Assembly (NCBI RefSeq): GCF_019320115.1 | Contig: NC_089585.1 | Span: 141,531,426 to 141,595,425 of the forward strand | Origin: Miscanthus floridulus | Lineage: Eukaryota; Streptophyta; Magnoliopsida; Poales; Poaceae | DNA length: 64,000 bases | Direction of reading: 5' to 3' | Shown: positions 33,958 to 45,611 of the stretch, in pieces | Layout: each line of letters opens with the position of its first letter | Position numbering within the stretch: the stretch's first letter is position 1 | Program-made: the position numbers and the translations under genes | The notes under the pieces: generated by a model | The model's database searches: none | The model's input: the letters and a program-made list of their open reading frames with translations, nothing else | Told to the model about the DNA's origin: nothing

Positions 33958-34736
33958 CAGAAGCTACCAGTTGTAATTGCCTAGGCCATCGAAGGTCTCT
34001 AGAAACTCGAGCTTTGTCTGGACGATGAGCAGAGCTTGACCCTGTGGAAGGTGGAGGTGTTCCTCAACAACGGTCACTTGTACCTCCGCCGAGCCGAGGA
34101 TGAAAGGACTTTGCTCGTGCCATCTACCTCCACCTTCAAAACTCTCTTATATTGCGGTATGATGGCCGATCACAGATTAACATCAATGTCTTCGACCTTA
34201 CCACCTACCGCAAGCAATACCCACACGACTTCGATGCCGGCAGTAGTCAGCTCTCCCTACCCATCCTAGAGCCGAGGAGTTTTGTAATGATCCTAAGGCA
34301 GTACCACCTCAAAGCAAAGTATCTGGTGAGCACTCGCGCGAGAAACAGAACGTACCGATGATGTCTCAAGTTACCATTGTCCTCTTTGTCATCAGTCTTT
34401 TTTAGGTGAGGCGAAGAATGTGCTAGTGGACTTCGAGCGACCGCATGACTACAACCAGCAGTGCATGGTCGAGCTATAGATGGTTGGGCAGTCCTGGTTC
34501 ATGGGATTTTAGAGGACCATCACAAACAAAGGCTTGCGAGTGTCATTCAACTATAGGTGGGGCGCTTTCTACGCTGATAATAACCTTAATGTCGGTGACA
34601 CCTGCTTCTTTAGCGTGATCCATGAGGCCACCTGCAACAATGACGACGATGAGGAATGGGAGGAGGAGCTGGAGGACGATGAAGCTAAGCTCATGGTGGA
34701 GGTGCGCAAGACAAATGGTGGATGGAGGTGGTGAAC
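33958..34736 (+). pseudogene. B3-domain protein pseudogene (two B3 regions)
   Basis: An AG acceptor precedes KLPVVIA-stop-AIEGL-stop. Then come LDDEQSLTLWKVEVFLNNGH and LYLRRAED, a frame change, then YDGRSQININVFDLTTYRKQ and RSFVMILRQYHLKAKYL, which is one B3 domain end to end. After a GTGAGC-type donor and an intron of about 80 bp, a second B3 region follows: LVDFERPHDYNQQCMVEL-stop, KGLRVSFNYRWGAFYADN, NVGDTCFFSVIHEA, then an acidic tail and a stop at 34733-34735. The layout is that of REM-type plant DNA-binding proteins. Stops and at least one shift make it non-functional. It sits among CACTA-like repeats. Confidence 0.7.
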
Positions 34737-35074
34737 TCGGCGCAAGAGTTGACACAATCTATATTTTGTATTATCCGGCCTATCAAGATTTCTAAGTATC
34801 GGACTATCTTAGGCCCTGTTTAGATGGACTGTGGCTAGTTAGCCATGGCTAAAAATTAGCCAATTAGTTGTTTTTATTAGTCCATACCTATTTGTATTAT
34901 GAACTAATTGTTGGGTTCAATGGACTAGTTGGATGGCCCCTGATAGTTGCCATCACTATATTTCATTGTTCATCGACTCACAGTGATCCATATCGTTTAT
35001 ATTTTCTAGGGTTAGACTGTCTTAGGCTCCAGAAAATTCCAACCAGAAAGGGCGAACACCATTAGTATACTACA
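34737..35074. other. Tourist-like MITE relic, no gene
   Basis: GGCCCTGTTTAGATGGACTG at 34812 is a typical Tourist/PIF-like end, followed by GGCTAGTTAGCCATGGCTA. The other end is unclear. Confidence 0.4.
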
Positions 35075-35315
35075 TATTAGAAAGAGAACCAGAAAGAGAA
35101 CTATAGGCAAAAGCAACCAGCAGGGGCTAGATAGAGTTTAGCCCACCTAATACAAAGTTCAACAAAAGTTAATGCAGACATAGCGATTGCGCAGGTTAAA
35201 CTCTGTTGAGCATGGTGTAGATCATGTCCTTTGGTCATTTGGTAGCCGTTTTCTAGCCTTTGTTGGTTGGTTTTGCCTGCTGGTTTCTTTTTGGTTCTCT
35301 TTCTGATATGTAGTA
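35075..35315. repeat. Imperfect inverted repeat, arms about 85-110 bp
   Basis: The left arm (ACTACATATTAGAAAGAGAACC, split here as ACTACATATTAGA and AAGAGAACC, to TAGAGTTTAGCCCACC) matches the reverse complement of the right arm (GGTTAAACTCTGTTGAGC to GGTTCTCTTTCTGATATGTA). A related third copy is at 31195-31315. Confidence 0.6.
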
Positions 35316-35509
35316 TGGTAAATATGCATAACAGAATTCATCCAATCAAGTCTCCAGTCGATCTAATGCCTAACGGAGGAGCCACATAGCTATTCAAAGT
35401 TTACTGAACATATAAGAAAGTCCGAGCATTGTAAATCTGACCAGGCCGGACACGTCTCATGTTATACAGGGAAACCAGTTTTGTACTAGTACTTTCATTG
35501 AATCCCTAA

Positions 35510-35649
35510 GGCCTTGTTTGGATATGCATGTATATTCATCTCAATCCATATGTGTTGAAGTGGATTCGAGTGGAATTAAACTAAGTTCCATTCCATTCAA
35601 ATCCAACACATGTGGATTGAAGTAGATACACATGCATCCAAACAAGGCC
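35510..35649. mobile_element. Tourist-like foldback MITE, 140 bp, TSD TAA
   Basis: The arms GGCCTTGTTTGGATATGCAT and, in reverse complement of the right side, GGCCTTGTTTGGATGCATGT pair over most of the element. TAA lies at 35507-35509 and 35650-35652. Transcription through it would give a long hairpin. Confidence 0.9.
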
Positions 35650-35652
35650 TAA

Positions 35653-36675
35653 AGGAAACAAATAAAATTGAAACAAAACAATAGAAAAGCAAAAGCAAAA
35701 GCAACAAGAAATCAAAAGCTATAGAATACACTATATTTGAGGACAAATTTCAAATGATAGAATACACTACATTTGAAAAGAGTGAATTACTAGTTTCTTA
35801 TTCTAATTTCCCATTCAAAAAATGGATTTCTTGGCAAAGCCAACAGTCCTCGCTGTAATACAGAGCCCTTCTTTCCTATCCATCTGCATAGCCCCAGACA
35901 CCACTTGTGCACGGAAGATCACCGTGCACCAGTGCTGGTGATGGCAATGACAACTTGCCCCACGTCATTCAGAGGACCACCTCGGTGGTCGAGAGACAGC
36001 ACAACACACACCCCTTGTTGCTTAGCCACCTCCTCGTTGGTCTGCCACCACCACCCATGATACTTCCTCGCCCTCAACCTATCTTATGTACTGCCTCACA
36101 GTGTCATCGTCGCCGGCATCGCCATTATGCCTATAGAGCAATAGGGCGACCAGATAGGGCACCAGATTGTGCCCGCCATCAGCGACGTAGGCGAGATCAT
36201 TGAGGCTTGGCCGGGGGTAGTGCTTTTCCATGAATACGGTTTGTATCCTAGTGAGGAAGCAAGCCTTTGGGTTGCTGACTTAGGTCAGGCTAGCAAGGAG
36301 GGCTTTGTAGTCGATGGGGTCATCCCACGTCCTCCTACGTCTGAACCGAGTCAGTGCCAGATGCCGACCGATGGCAGGGTCACCAAAGATGCAGTGCATG
36401 GACGAGCAGGTTGCCCATAGTCTATGGAGGCCATCCATGGGCCGCTCCAAGGTTGCAGTGAGGTGGCCCATGATCACAATTTGCACCTTGACAGGGAGCA
36501 CCATCAGCGACATGATTATCGCGTGGAACGAGCTACATTGTGTGGATGGTGGCAAGCCGGAGGGCTAGAGAGGTGGACTGGCATGATGTACGTTGATTGA
36601 GGAGGAGGCAGGGGAGGGCACCGAGTGGGGGCTACAATAGGAGTCAAACAATAGGAGTGAGGCCAGGCTTTGTAC
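35653..36675. other. No gene recognised
   Basis: Several overlapping short frames on both strands at 35900-36570, in a GC-richer stretch that could be an old gene fragment. None shows a family I recognise. Confidence 0.4.
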
Positions 36676-37173
36676 CATGGATTTAAATAGCGGACTATAG
36701 CGGCGCTATAGCACCGCTATAGCTTCTTAAGAGAGCCCGTGCTAAGCTATTCCTATTTTTTCCGCTATGCCAATATGACAACTATATTGCACTTTAACAA
36801 TGCTAAAATGCTTAGTTGTAGCTTTAAAATAGTGCCACTATTTCAGTTTTGGCTTTTAGAGTGACAATTTAGTTATTATCTACTTATCTTTTGCTGCTAT
36901 GTTGGTCTTTTCAAAAATTGAACACTTGAGCTTCACAAATCAAGCTATAGTTCTATATTATGTAATGTTTTGTAGACTCATAAAGTCTTGAAAATATATT
37001 TGTATTTATCAAATTTCATGATTCTTATGTTTTCATGAATCAATTACTTGTATTTTTCATGGTTTTTCTTAAAAACCGCTATTTGTCATAGCTCTGCTAT
37101 AGCGGCGCTATAACTTTATAGCTTTTTAAAAAACAATGCCTCTATTTGCTATAGCCCTCAATTTTAAACCTTG
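36676..37173. mobile_element. hAT-type element, 498 bp, TSD CTTTGTAC
   Basis: Ends CATGGATTTAAATAG and, in reverse complement, CAAGGTTTAAAATTG. Exact 8-bp duplications CTTTGTAC lie at 36668-36675 and 37174-37181. Both subterminal parts carry the palindromic word GCTATAGCGGCGCTATA. Non-autonomous. Confidence 0.88.
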
Positions 37174-37463
37174 CTTTGTACGTATGGGACGCCAGGGATG
37201 GAATAGGCTTCTGACACAAGCACACCACGTTCATCATTACTAGTATCCAAGTAATGAATATTTTAGTCAGGTCAGACCTTCTATCATTAGGTGAACTATA
37301 CAGTGTAGTCCTATCCAAGCAGTCGTAGGCTTGCAGCAGCCAAGGGGCAGCAGTTAGCTAGAGATGGCTACATTACAAGGTTTCATAGGTTCTGTTCGTC
37401 TGCACTCCCTCGGCTTTGTTTAAAGCTATCGCTTCAGTATTCATGCTTGCAGCCACACGCGGT
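37174..37463. other. Short spacer before the SIRE-like Copia
   Basis: Holds the right hAT target duplication and then sequence continued on the far side of the Copia at 46587. No gene. Confidence 0.5.
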
Positions 37464-37468
37464 GCAGC

Positions 37469-39330
37469 TGAAAGCTCTAGTTTAGTTTTGGTGAATTGAT
37501 GAAACCCTAAGTGCTAACCTAATTTATCAAGTGATCATGAGATAGGTAGCACATTCCAAGTGATGAAGCAAATGAAGATCATAGCATGATGATGATGATA
37601 CCATGGTGATGATCAAGTGCTTGGACTTGGAAAGAAGAAAGAGAAAAACAAAAAGATCAAGGCAAAGGTATAAACCATAGGAGCTATTTTGTTTTGGTGA
37701 TCAAGACACTTAGAGAGTGTGATCACATTTAGGTTTGATAGCCATACTATTAAGAGGGGTGAAACTCGTATCGAAATGCGGTTATCAAAGTGCCACTAGA
37801 TGCTCTAACTCATTGCATATGCATTTAGGATCTAGTGGAATGCTAATACCCTTGAAAATGTTTATGAAAATATGCTAACACATGTGCACAAGGTGATACA
37901 CTTGATGGCTGGCATATTCAAGAAAGGGTGAAGAAGTTAGAAGTGAAAAAGAGTTAATATCGCTGGTCACAAGGTGACCGGACGCTGGTCCTAGTGGAAC
38001 CGACGCGTCCAGTCAGTTGTAACAGCTGTGATGCTGGTGTCGGTCAAATGATCGGATGCTAGGTCTTGAACGACTAGATGTTGGCGAGGTGTGTCCGGTC
38101 CTGTTGTCGGGCAGCGCTCAGAGGCTAGGGTCTCTGACCGAACAATGGAAGGGTCCGGTCGTGCTTGACCGGACGTGTCTGGTGGGTGAAAAGCATTTCT
38201 GGAACCTTACTGGAAACGACCAGACGCTGGTGGCTCAGCGTTCGGTCAGTTATAGCACTATGTCTAGTCAACTTAAGTGATCATTGAAGTCAGGACACGT
38301 GGCTGTCGTCTGATGACCGAACGCTGAGGTCCAGCGTCCGGTCAACATGACCGGAGCGTCCAGTCAGCCCGCGTTGTGCCCAGTGAAGGGGTACAATGGC
38401 TCTATTTTGTGGGGGCTTCTATTTAAGCCCCATGGCCGGTTGAAGCTCATACCTTTGGCCATTTGCATTAACATAGCAACCTTGTGAGCTTAGCCAAAGC
38501 CCTCCCACTCATCTCTATCATTGATTCATCATCTTTGTGAGATTGGGAGTGAATCTAAGTGCATTGCTTGAGTGATTGCATCTAGAGGCACTTAGTGTTC
38601 GTGTTTTGCTGTGGATTTCACTTGTTACTCTTGGTGGTTGCCACCACCTAGACGGCTTGGAGCAGCAAGGATCGTTGAGCAGAGGGTGGTGATTGTCTTC
38701 GGCTCCGATTGTGGTGATTGTGAGGGGTTCTTGACCTTTCCCCGATGGAGAGCCAAAAGGTACTCTAGTAGATTGCTCATGGCTTGTGTGATCCTTATCT
38801 TGTGTTGGTTGTGTGGCACCCTATTGAGGGTTTGGCGTGTGAAGCCAATTAGCGCGTGAACCTCCAAGTGAGTGAATCGCCACAACGAGGACTAGCTTGC
38901 CGGCAAGCAAGTGTACCTCGGTAAAAATCATCGTGTTCATCATTGATTCTAAGGTGATTGGTCTTCATTGTTATTCATCCTTGTGATTGATTGGTTCCTT
39001 CATCTACATGGTGGTATAACCTTCTTAATCACTCTTATTACATTACCGCAAACTAGTTGTCAAGCTTTTTAGTATAGCTAGTTGTGAGAGCTTGCTTGCT
39101 TGGTTGGTGTGGCTCTTTAGTTAGCTTTTGAGAGCACACTAACATAGAGTAGTGTCATAGCTATTATGTGAATAGATACTATCTAAACTAGAATTGTGGT
39201 AGGTGGCTTACATTTTGAGTAGGCTAGCACAACACTTGCTTCGCCTCATAATTGTCTAACTATTTTGTTAAGTGTTGTTGTAGAAATTTTATTAGGCTAT
39301 TCACCCCCCTCTAGCCATTAGGACCTTTCA
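37469..39330 (+). repeat. 5' LTR, 1862 bp
   Basis: Full length, with a TTTAAGCCCC promoter-like region about 38423 and a block of GACCGGACGCTG/CAGCGTCCGGTC words at 37975-38370. Confidence 0.9.
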
Positions 39331-39377
39331 ATTGATATCAGAGCTGAGGTCACCATGATTTGAGGCTTAACAACCTT

Positions 39378-41465
39378 CGGTGTAAAAATAGCTCAAATCA
39401 ACAACACCAAGAAGCCACCCCAATTTGATGGCACAAATTATCCTTATTGGAAGTCAAAGATGACCACACACATCAAGTCAATCAATAGAAAGGTGTGGAA
39501 GGTAGTAGAAACAAAAATTGAGATTGAAGATCTAGAGAATCCCACCGTGGCCAAAGAAGTGCTTCTCCAAAACAATGACATTGCTCTAAGTTCTATTCAT
39601 GATGCAATTGATGAAAGAACATTTGAGCAAATCAAGAATATTGAGATGGCACATGAAGCTTGGAAGAAGTTGGAAGAATCATTTGAGGGCACTCAAGCCG
39701 TGAAGGGTGCAAAGGCCTACATTCTCAAGGAGAAGTTTGCAAGCTTCAAGATGAAGGAAGATGAGAGTGTGCCGGAGATGTTTCATAGGCTTCAAGTGCT
39801 TATCAATGATCTTAAAGCACTTGGAGAAGAGGTGAAGGACAAGGACTTCTCCCATAAGTTCTTGAGATGCTTACCTTCAAGATTTGGCACATTGGTCACT
39901 ATTCTAGTAAGAAGTGGTTTGGACACCATGACACCAAACTAAGTATTGAGAGATATAATGACCGATGATACTTATATAGATGATGATGAGAAGGAAGAAA
40001 AGAAGGAGAAGAAAGATGAGAAGAAGGATGACAAGAAGAAGAGCATGGCATTCAAAGCCACATCATCCAAGGGCAAAGCTAAGTAAGAGACATCAAGTGA
40101 AGAAGATGAATCTTGGGATGATGATGAGAAGATGGCTCTCTTTGTCAAGAAGTTTGCAAGTTCATGATGAAGAAGGGCTACTATGCTAGAAGAAAGAAGT
40201 CTTCATGCAAGAACAAAGAAGAGTCAAGAAGGTGCTTCAAATATGGAAGCAAAGATCATCTTGTTGCTCAATACCCATACAATAGCGACAATGATGATGA
40301 CAACAAGAAGAACAAGAAGAATGACAAGAAGGAAAAGAAAGAGAAGAATGACAAGATGGCATTCAAGAAGAAGAAGGGTGGTTCATATGTAGTCACTTGG
40401 GATAGTGATGCTTCCTCAAGTGATGATGATGATGATAGTGATGATAACAAGACCACCAAGAAGAAAGTTCTTGCAAGCATTGCTATCAATGAGAAGCCTT
40501 CTTTCTTCGAATCTTCATCATGCTTCATGGCTAAGGCCACTAAGGTACAATCTTGTGATGATGAAAGCGATGAAGAACATGATGATGAAAATGAAAATGA
40601 AAATGGCCATGATAGTGATAGTGATAATGATGAACCTACTAAGGATGAACTATTTGATATGCTAGAAGTTTTTAAAGAATACTTTGACATTAAGAGAAGG
40701 GAATGCAAAAGCTTGCGTAAGGAACTAGTAGCCCTTAAGCAAGCCTTTGATGAGCTCAATGCATCTCATGAGAGGCTAGAGGAAGCCAATGAGAAGCTTG
40801 GCAAAGCTCACAAAAAGCTTGAAAAGGCTCATTCATCTTTGCTTGATGAGCAAAATAAAAAGACGCATGTTGAAACTTGCAATGTAGGTTTAACTTGTGA
40901 TATAATTGATGAATCACTATCTATGCCTATCATTATTGCTCCTACTAACCCTTCTTGTAGCACTTCCACTTCTACCTCATCTAGTAGTGATGGTCTCACT
41001 TGTGACACCTCACTAGTGGTTGAGAATGAGAACCTCAAGAAGGAGGTCAACAAGCTCACTCACACCTTAGCTAAGTCCTATGGTGGTGAGGACCACTTGC
41101 TTATGTGCTTGGGTAGCCAAAGAGCTTCTCTCTATAAAGAGGAATTGGGCTATACCCCCAAGAAAGGCAAAGCAGCCTTTGCTTCTCACAAGACTAGTTT
41201 TGTAAAGAACAATGGTCGGTTTTGCACTAGTTACAAGCAAGTGAGTCATAAGGAGCATGAATGCAAAAACAAGAGCAAAAATACTAATGTATCCTTCATA
41301 AAGCTTGATTCATGCTATATGCTTACTAAGGATACAAATGGTGTGAAGGCTAAGTTCATTGGTAAACCATGGATGGGCTCAAAGAAAAAAGCTATTTGGG
41401 TACCAAAGAGCTTAGTGACTAACCTTCAAGGACCCAAGCAAGTTTGGGTACCTAAAAAGAATTGA
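39378..41465 (+). pseudogene. SIRE-like gag, decayed
   Basis: Starts KKPPQFDGTNYPYWKSKM. It continues as the UBN2-type gag in 39460-39942 (AHEAWKKLEESFEGTQ, FLRCLPSRFGTLVTIL), then stops and shifts near 39942-40165. 40164-41465 encodes the second half: a zinc knuckle changed to CFKYGSKDHLVAQY (two Cys to Tyr, each a G-to-A change), an acidic region, and a coiled coil (LRKELVALKQAFDELNASHE). A second knuckle follows as CTSYKQVSHKEHEC, then the end KQVWVPKKN. Two knuckles with a coiled coil between them are as in the gag at 52132-54340. Confidence 0.85.
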
Positions 41466-41479
41466 TCTTCTTTTGTAGG

Positions 41480-44411
41480 TCAATTACAAAGCCGGAGGAA
41501 GGCATTGGGTTCTTGATAGTGGGTGCACTCAACACATGACCGGTGATGCAAGAATGTTCAACTCAATCAACACCAATAGCAATGATAGTTATGATAGTAT
41601 CACATTTGGTGACAATGGCAAAGGCAAGGTCAAAGGGCTTGGTAAGATCGTAATATCCAATGACACGAGCATATCTAATGTGTTGCTAGTAGAGAGCTTG
41701 AATTTTAATTTGCTATCCATGGCTCAATTGTGTGATCTTGGATTCAAATGCATATTTAAGGTAGATGATGTAGAGATCATAAGTGTAGATGGCTCTAACT
41801 TGATCTTCAAAGGCTTTAGATATGAGAATCTATACTTGGTTGATTTCAATACTAGTGAAGCTAAATTATCTACATGCTTGTTCACTAAGTCTAGCATGGG
41901 TTGGTTATGGCATAGAAGGCTTGGTCATGTTGGAATGAAATAATTGAATAGATTGGTTAAGCATGACTTGGTTAGAGGCTTGAAAGATGTTGTGTTTGAG
42001 AAGGATAAGCTTTGTAGCTCTTGTCAAGCTGGCAAACAAGTTGGAAACACCTATCCTAAGAAAAGTATGATGAGCACTAGTAAAGCATTTGAGTTATTGC
42101 ATATGGACTTGTTTGGGCCAACACAATACACTAGCATTGGTGGAAACAAATATGGCTTTGTGATTGTGGATGATTATACTAGATACACTTGGGTATTCTT
42201 TCTAGTGGATAAAAGTGATGTGTTTGCAACATTCAAATCATTTGTCAAGGGCATTCATAATGAGTTTGAAACAACCATCAAGAGAGTTAGAAGTGACAAT
42301 GGTAGTGAGTTCAAGAACACTAGAATTGATGAGTTGTGCGATGAATTTGGAATTAGACATCAATTCTCAGCCAAGTACACTACAATCAAATGGCCTTGTT
42401 GAGAGGAAGAATAGAACACTTATTGATATGGCAAGGTCTATGCTTAGTGAGTATAATGTGAGTCAATCTTTTTAGGCCAAAGCTATCAACACGGCTTGCT
42501 ATTGTAGCAACCGCCTCTATTGTCACCCATTGAAAGAGAAGACACTGTATGAGCTCTTAAATGGTAGAAAGCCTAACATTGCATATTTTTGGGTCTTTAG
42601 TTACAAATGCTATATCTTAAAGAAATGCACTAGATTGGGCAAGTTTGATAAGAAATATGATAAAGGATTCCTACTTGATTATTCCACTACAAGCAAAGCA
42701 TATAGAGTTTGGAATTTGGATAGTGGTACTCTTGAGGAAGTTCATGATGTTGAATTTGATGAAACCAAGGGTTCACAAGTAGAGAATGAGGACTTGAAAG
42801 ATGTTAGATGCATTCAACTTTCAAATGCCATGAAGAACATAGATGTTGGTGAATTGAGGCCTAGGCAAGTAAATGATGATGAAGATGATCAAGTGCAAGT
42901 GCTCTCTAACTCAAATATGTAAGATGATACAAATCAAGTTAGTGCAAGTGGATCTCATGACAATGAACAAGATCAAGTGGCTAGTACATCATCTCAATCC
43001 AATGATCAAGCAAGTGCAAGTAATCAAGTTCCAATCCTCCAACCAAAAAATATAGCAAGGGATCATCCATTGTACACTATCATTGGTGATATTTCAAGAG
43101 GTGTACAAACAAGATCAAGATTGGCATCATTTTGTGAACACTTCTCATTTGTGTCATCCATTGAACCAAAGAAGATAGATAAAGCATTGAAGGATGTTGA
43201 TTGGGTGAATGCTATGCATGAAGAATTGAATAACTTCACAAGAAATCAAGTATGGGAGTTGGTAGAAAGACCAAAGGGACACAATGTGATTGGAACCAAA
43301 TGGGTCTTTAGAAACAAGCAAGATCGAGATGGGATAGTAGTAAGGAACAAAGCAAGATTGATAGCACAAGGCTATACACAAGTTGAAGGTCTTGACTTTG
43401 GAGAAACATATGCCCCGGTTGCTAGATTGGAAGCAATAAGAATCTTGCTAGCCTATGCTTGTGCCCACAATATAAAGCTCTATCAAATGGATGTTAAGAG
43501 TGCATTTCTCATTGGCTACATCAATAAAGAAGTATATGTTGAGCAACCTCCCGGTTTTGAAGATGACAAGAAACCCAACCATGTGTACAAGTTGAAGAAA
43601 GCTTTGTATGGCTTGAAGCAAGTACCTAGAGCATGGTATGAGAGATTGAGGGACTTCCTACTATCTAAAGGGTTCACAATGGGAAAGGTTGACACCACTC
43701 TTTTTATCAAGAAGATTGAAAAAGATCTATTTATCTTGCAAATCTATGTTGATGATATCATATTTGGATCAACCAATTAAGATTTTTGTGATGAGTTTGG
43801 AAAGATGATGGCATGTGTGCAAGATTTCAAGCCTCACCAAGAGAAAGTCATTTGAAGGCTACAAAGAGAATATTGAGGTACTTAAAGCATACACCAAATG
43901 TTGGTTTGTGGTATCTCAAAGGAGTAAAGTTTGAGCTAGTTGGTTATTCCGACTCGGACTATGTGGGATGCAAGGTTGAAAGAAAGAGTACCTCGGGCAC
44001 GTGTCAATTGTTGGGAAGATCACTTGTTTCATGGTCATCAAAGAAGCAAAATAGTACTACATTATCAACCGCCAAAGCCAAATACATATCCGTTGGTAGT
44101 TGTTGTGCACAATACTTTAGATGAAGGCCACTTTGAGTGACTTTGGAATCAAGTTCAAGAAAGTGCCATTGCTATGTGACAATGAGAGTGCAATCAAGCT
44201 AACCAACAATTTGGTTCAACATGCAAGAACAAAACACATTGATGTCTGCCACCATTTCATAAGAGATCACCAACAAAAAGGGGACATTTGCATTGAGAGT
44301 GTAGGCACCGAAGATCAACTTGCCGATATATTTACCAAGCCATTGAATGAGAAAAGGTTTTGCAAGCTAAGGAATGAGTTGAACATATTGGATTTCTCAA
44401 ATATGTGTTGA
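41480..44411 (+). pseudogene. SIRE-like pol: protease, integrase, RT, RNase H, decayed
   Basis: Protease HWVLDSGCTQHMTG (about 41495). Integrase WHRRLGHVGMK-stop (TAA 41941), CSSCQAGK, DLFGPTQYTSIGG, DDYTRYTWVFFL, SDNGSEFKN, a shift near 42390, then NGLVERKNRT and a TAG at 42473 where Trp is expected. A TAA follows at 42920. Reverse transcriptase GTKWVFRNKQDRDG, QMDVKSAFLIG, YVDDIIFGSTN-stop (TAA 43778). Directly after GKMMA about 300 bp of the RT C-terminus is deleted and the frame resumes at CARFQASPRESH. RNase H has GYSDSDYVG and TKHIDVCHHFIRDH after another shift at about 44110. It cannot produce a functional polyprotein. Confidence 0.9.
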
Positions 44412-45611
44412 TGCACCCCCAATTATATGACAAGCCTCTCCTTCGAGCTATTCAAGGTAAAAGTTGATTGGCATGACATACATTCTTGCTAAGGACATGT
44501 TTAGTGCATCTAGTCATATTTTCAATTCTTATTAGGACTTTTCAAATGGTCCTATTTTATTAGGCTCATTCATGAAAATCAAATGAATTTTATGTTTATA
44601 TGGTATCACTATTGCTTCTATGTTTGACTTGATCTAGTGATAGCATATGACATGTTTGTGGGCTTGTAAACCTAGTGTTTAATCTAGAAAATAAACTCTA
44701 AGTGTTTAACTCAACATGGTACAAGATAACCCTTATTTGGAGGTGTGAAGAAGCTTGTCCTTGAATCAAACTAAGTTAAATATCTTTGGTCAATGATCTA
44801 GACTAGACCAAATTTGAAAAATGATCCTCACCCCGTTGATTGACATTGATAATCTCAATCCTACAAGTGGTACTATCTGTATTTTAAGCCTTTGTGGTCA
44901 TTGATGACAAAGGGGGAGAGAAACAAAGATATAAGTGACAAAGGAGGAGAGATAGTGCACAAAGATAAGTGAAAAGACAACACAAAGGGGAAGAGAAATA
45001 AAGATACAAGTGATAGGGGGAGAACTTGACATAAGAGGAGAGATATGACAAAGGAAAGGAATCAATTAAAATTTAGAGCACACAAGTAGGGGGAGCAAGC
45101 TCATGAACTTGTATGGTGCATTTGAATGTGCATTTCATATGTTTGCTTGCATGGCATAAGTTTTAAATTTCAAAATCCAAGCTTGTGTGATGTATGCTAA
45201 GTGTAAGATTGAATAATGAAATGAAATCACTAGATAACTTTCATTTCTAAGCTTTTCAATTGGTATCTTTTCAAAGTATGATTTCAAGTAGTATAAAGCT
45301 AACCATGGTGTTAAGGATGGTATAATGGTGCACTCCGATTGGTATCACGCTTCAAAGGTCCATCTTTTATACCTTAGCATCATTTGGTAGACATTGTCTC
45401 CTACATTTTCTATCTAAGCATATGTGCAAGCTTCAATCCAAACTCTTAGCACATATGTAGGGAGAGCAATTGCTACCATTTAGGGTTCATGAAACTTGTC
45501 CATATTCTTTTACACATGGTAAATATGCTTGGGCAAGCAACATGGATTCAATTGAATTTTATTTCATATCTTTGTATAAGGGTTATCATCAATTACCTAA
45601 AAGGGGGAGAT
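44412..45611 (+). other. Post-pol spacer of the SIRE-like element
   Basis: About 1.2 kb without coding frame, with purine-rich blocks such as AAAGGGGGAGAGAAAC (44909) and the final tract AAAAGGGGGAGAT before the 3' LTR. No env-like frame is present in this copy. Confidence 0.75.

Noticed and set aside
40268..40759. 163-residue Ser-rich frame on the minus strand
   Set aside because: Antisense of the Asp/Lys-rich gag linker; composition explains it.
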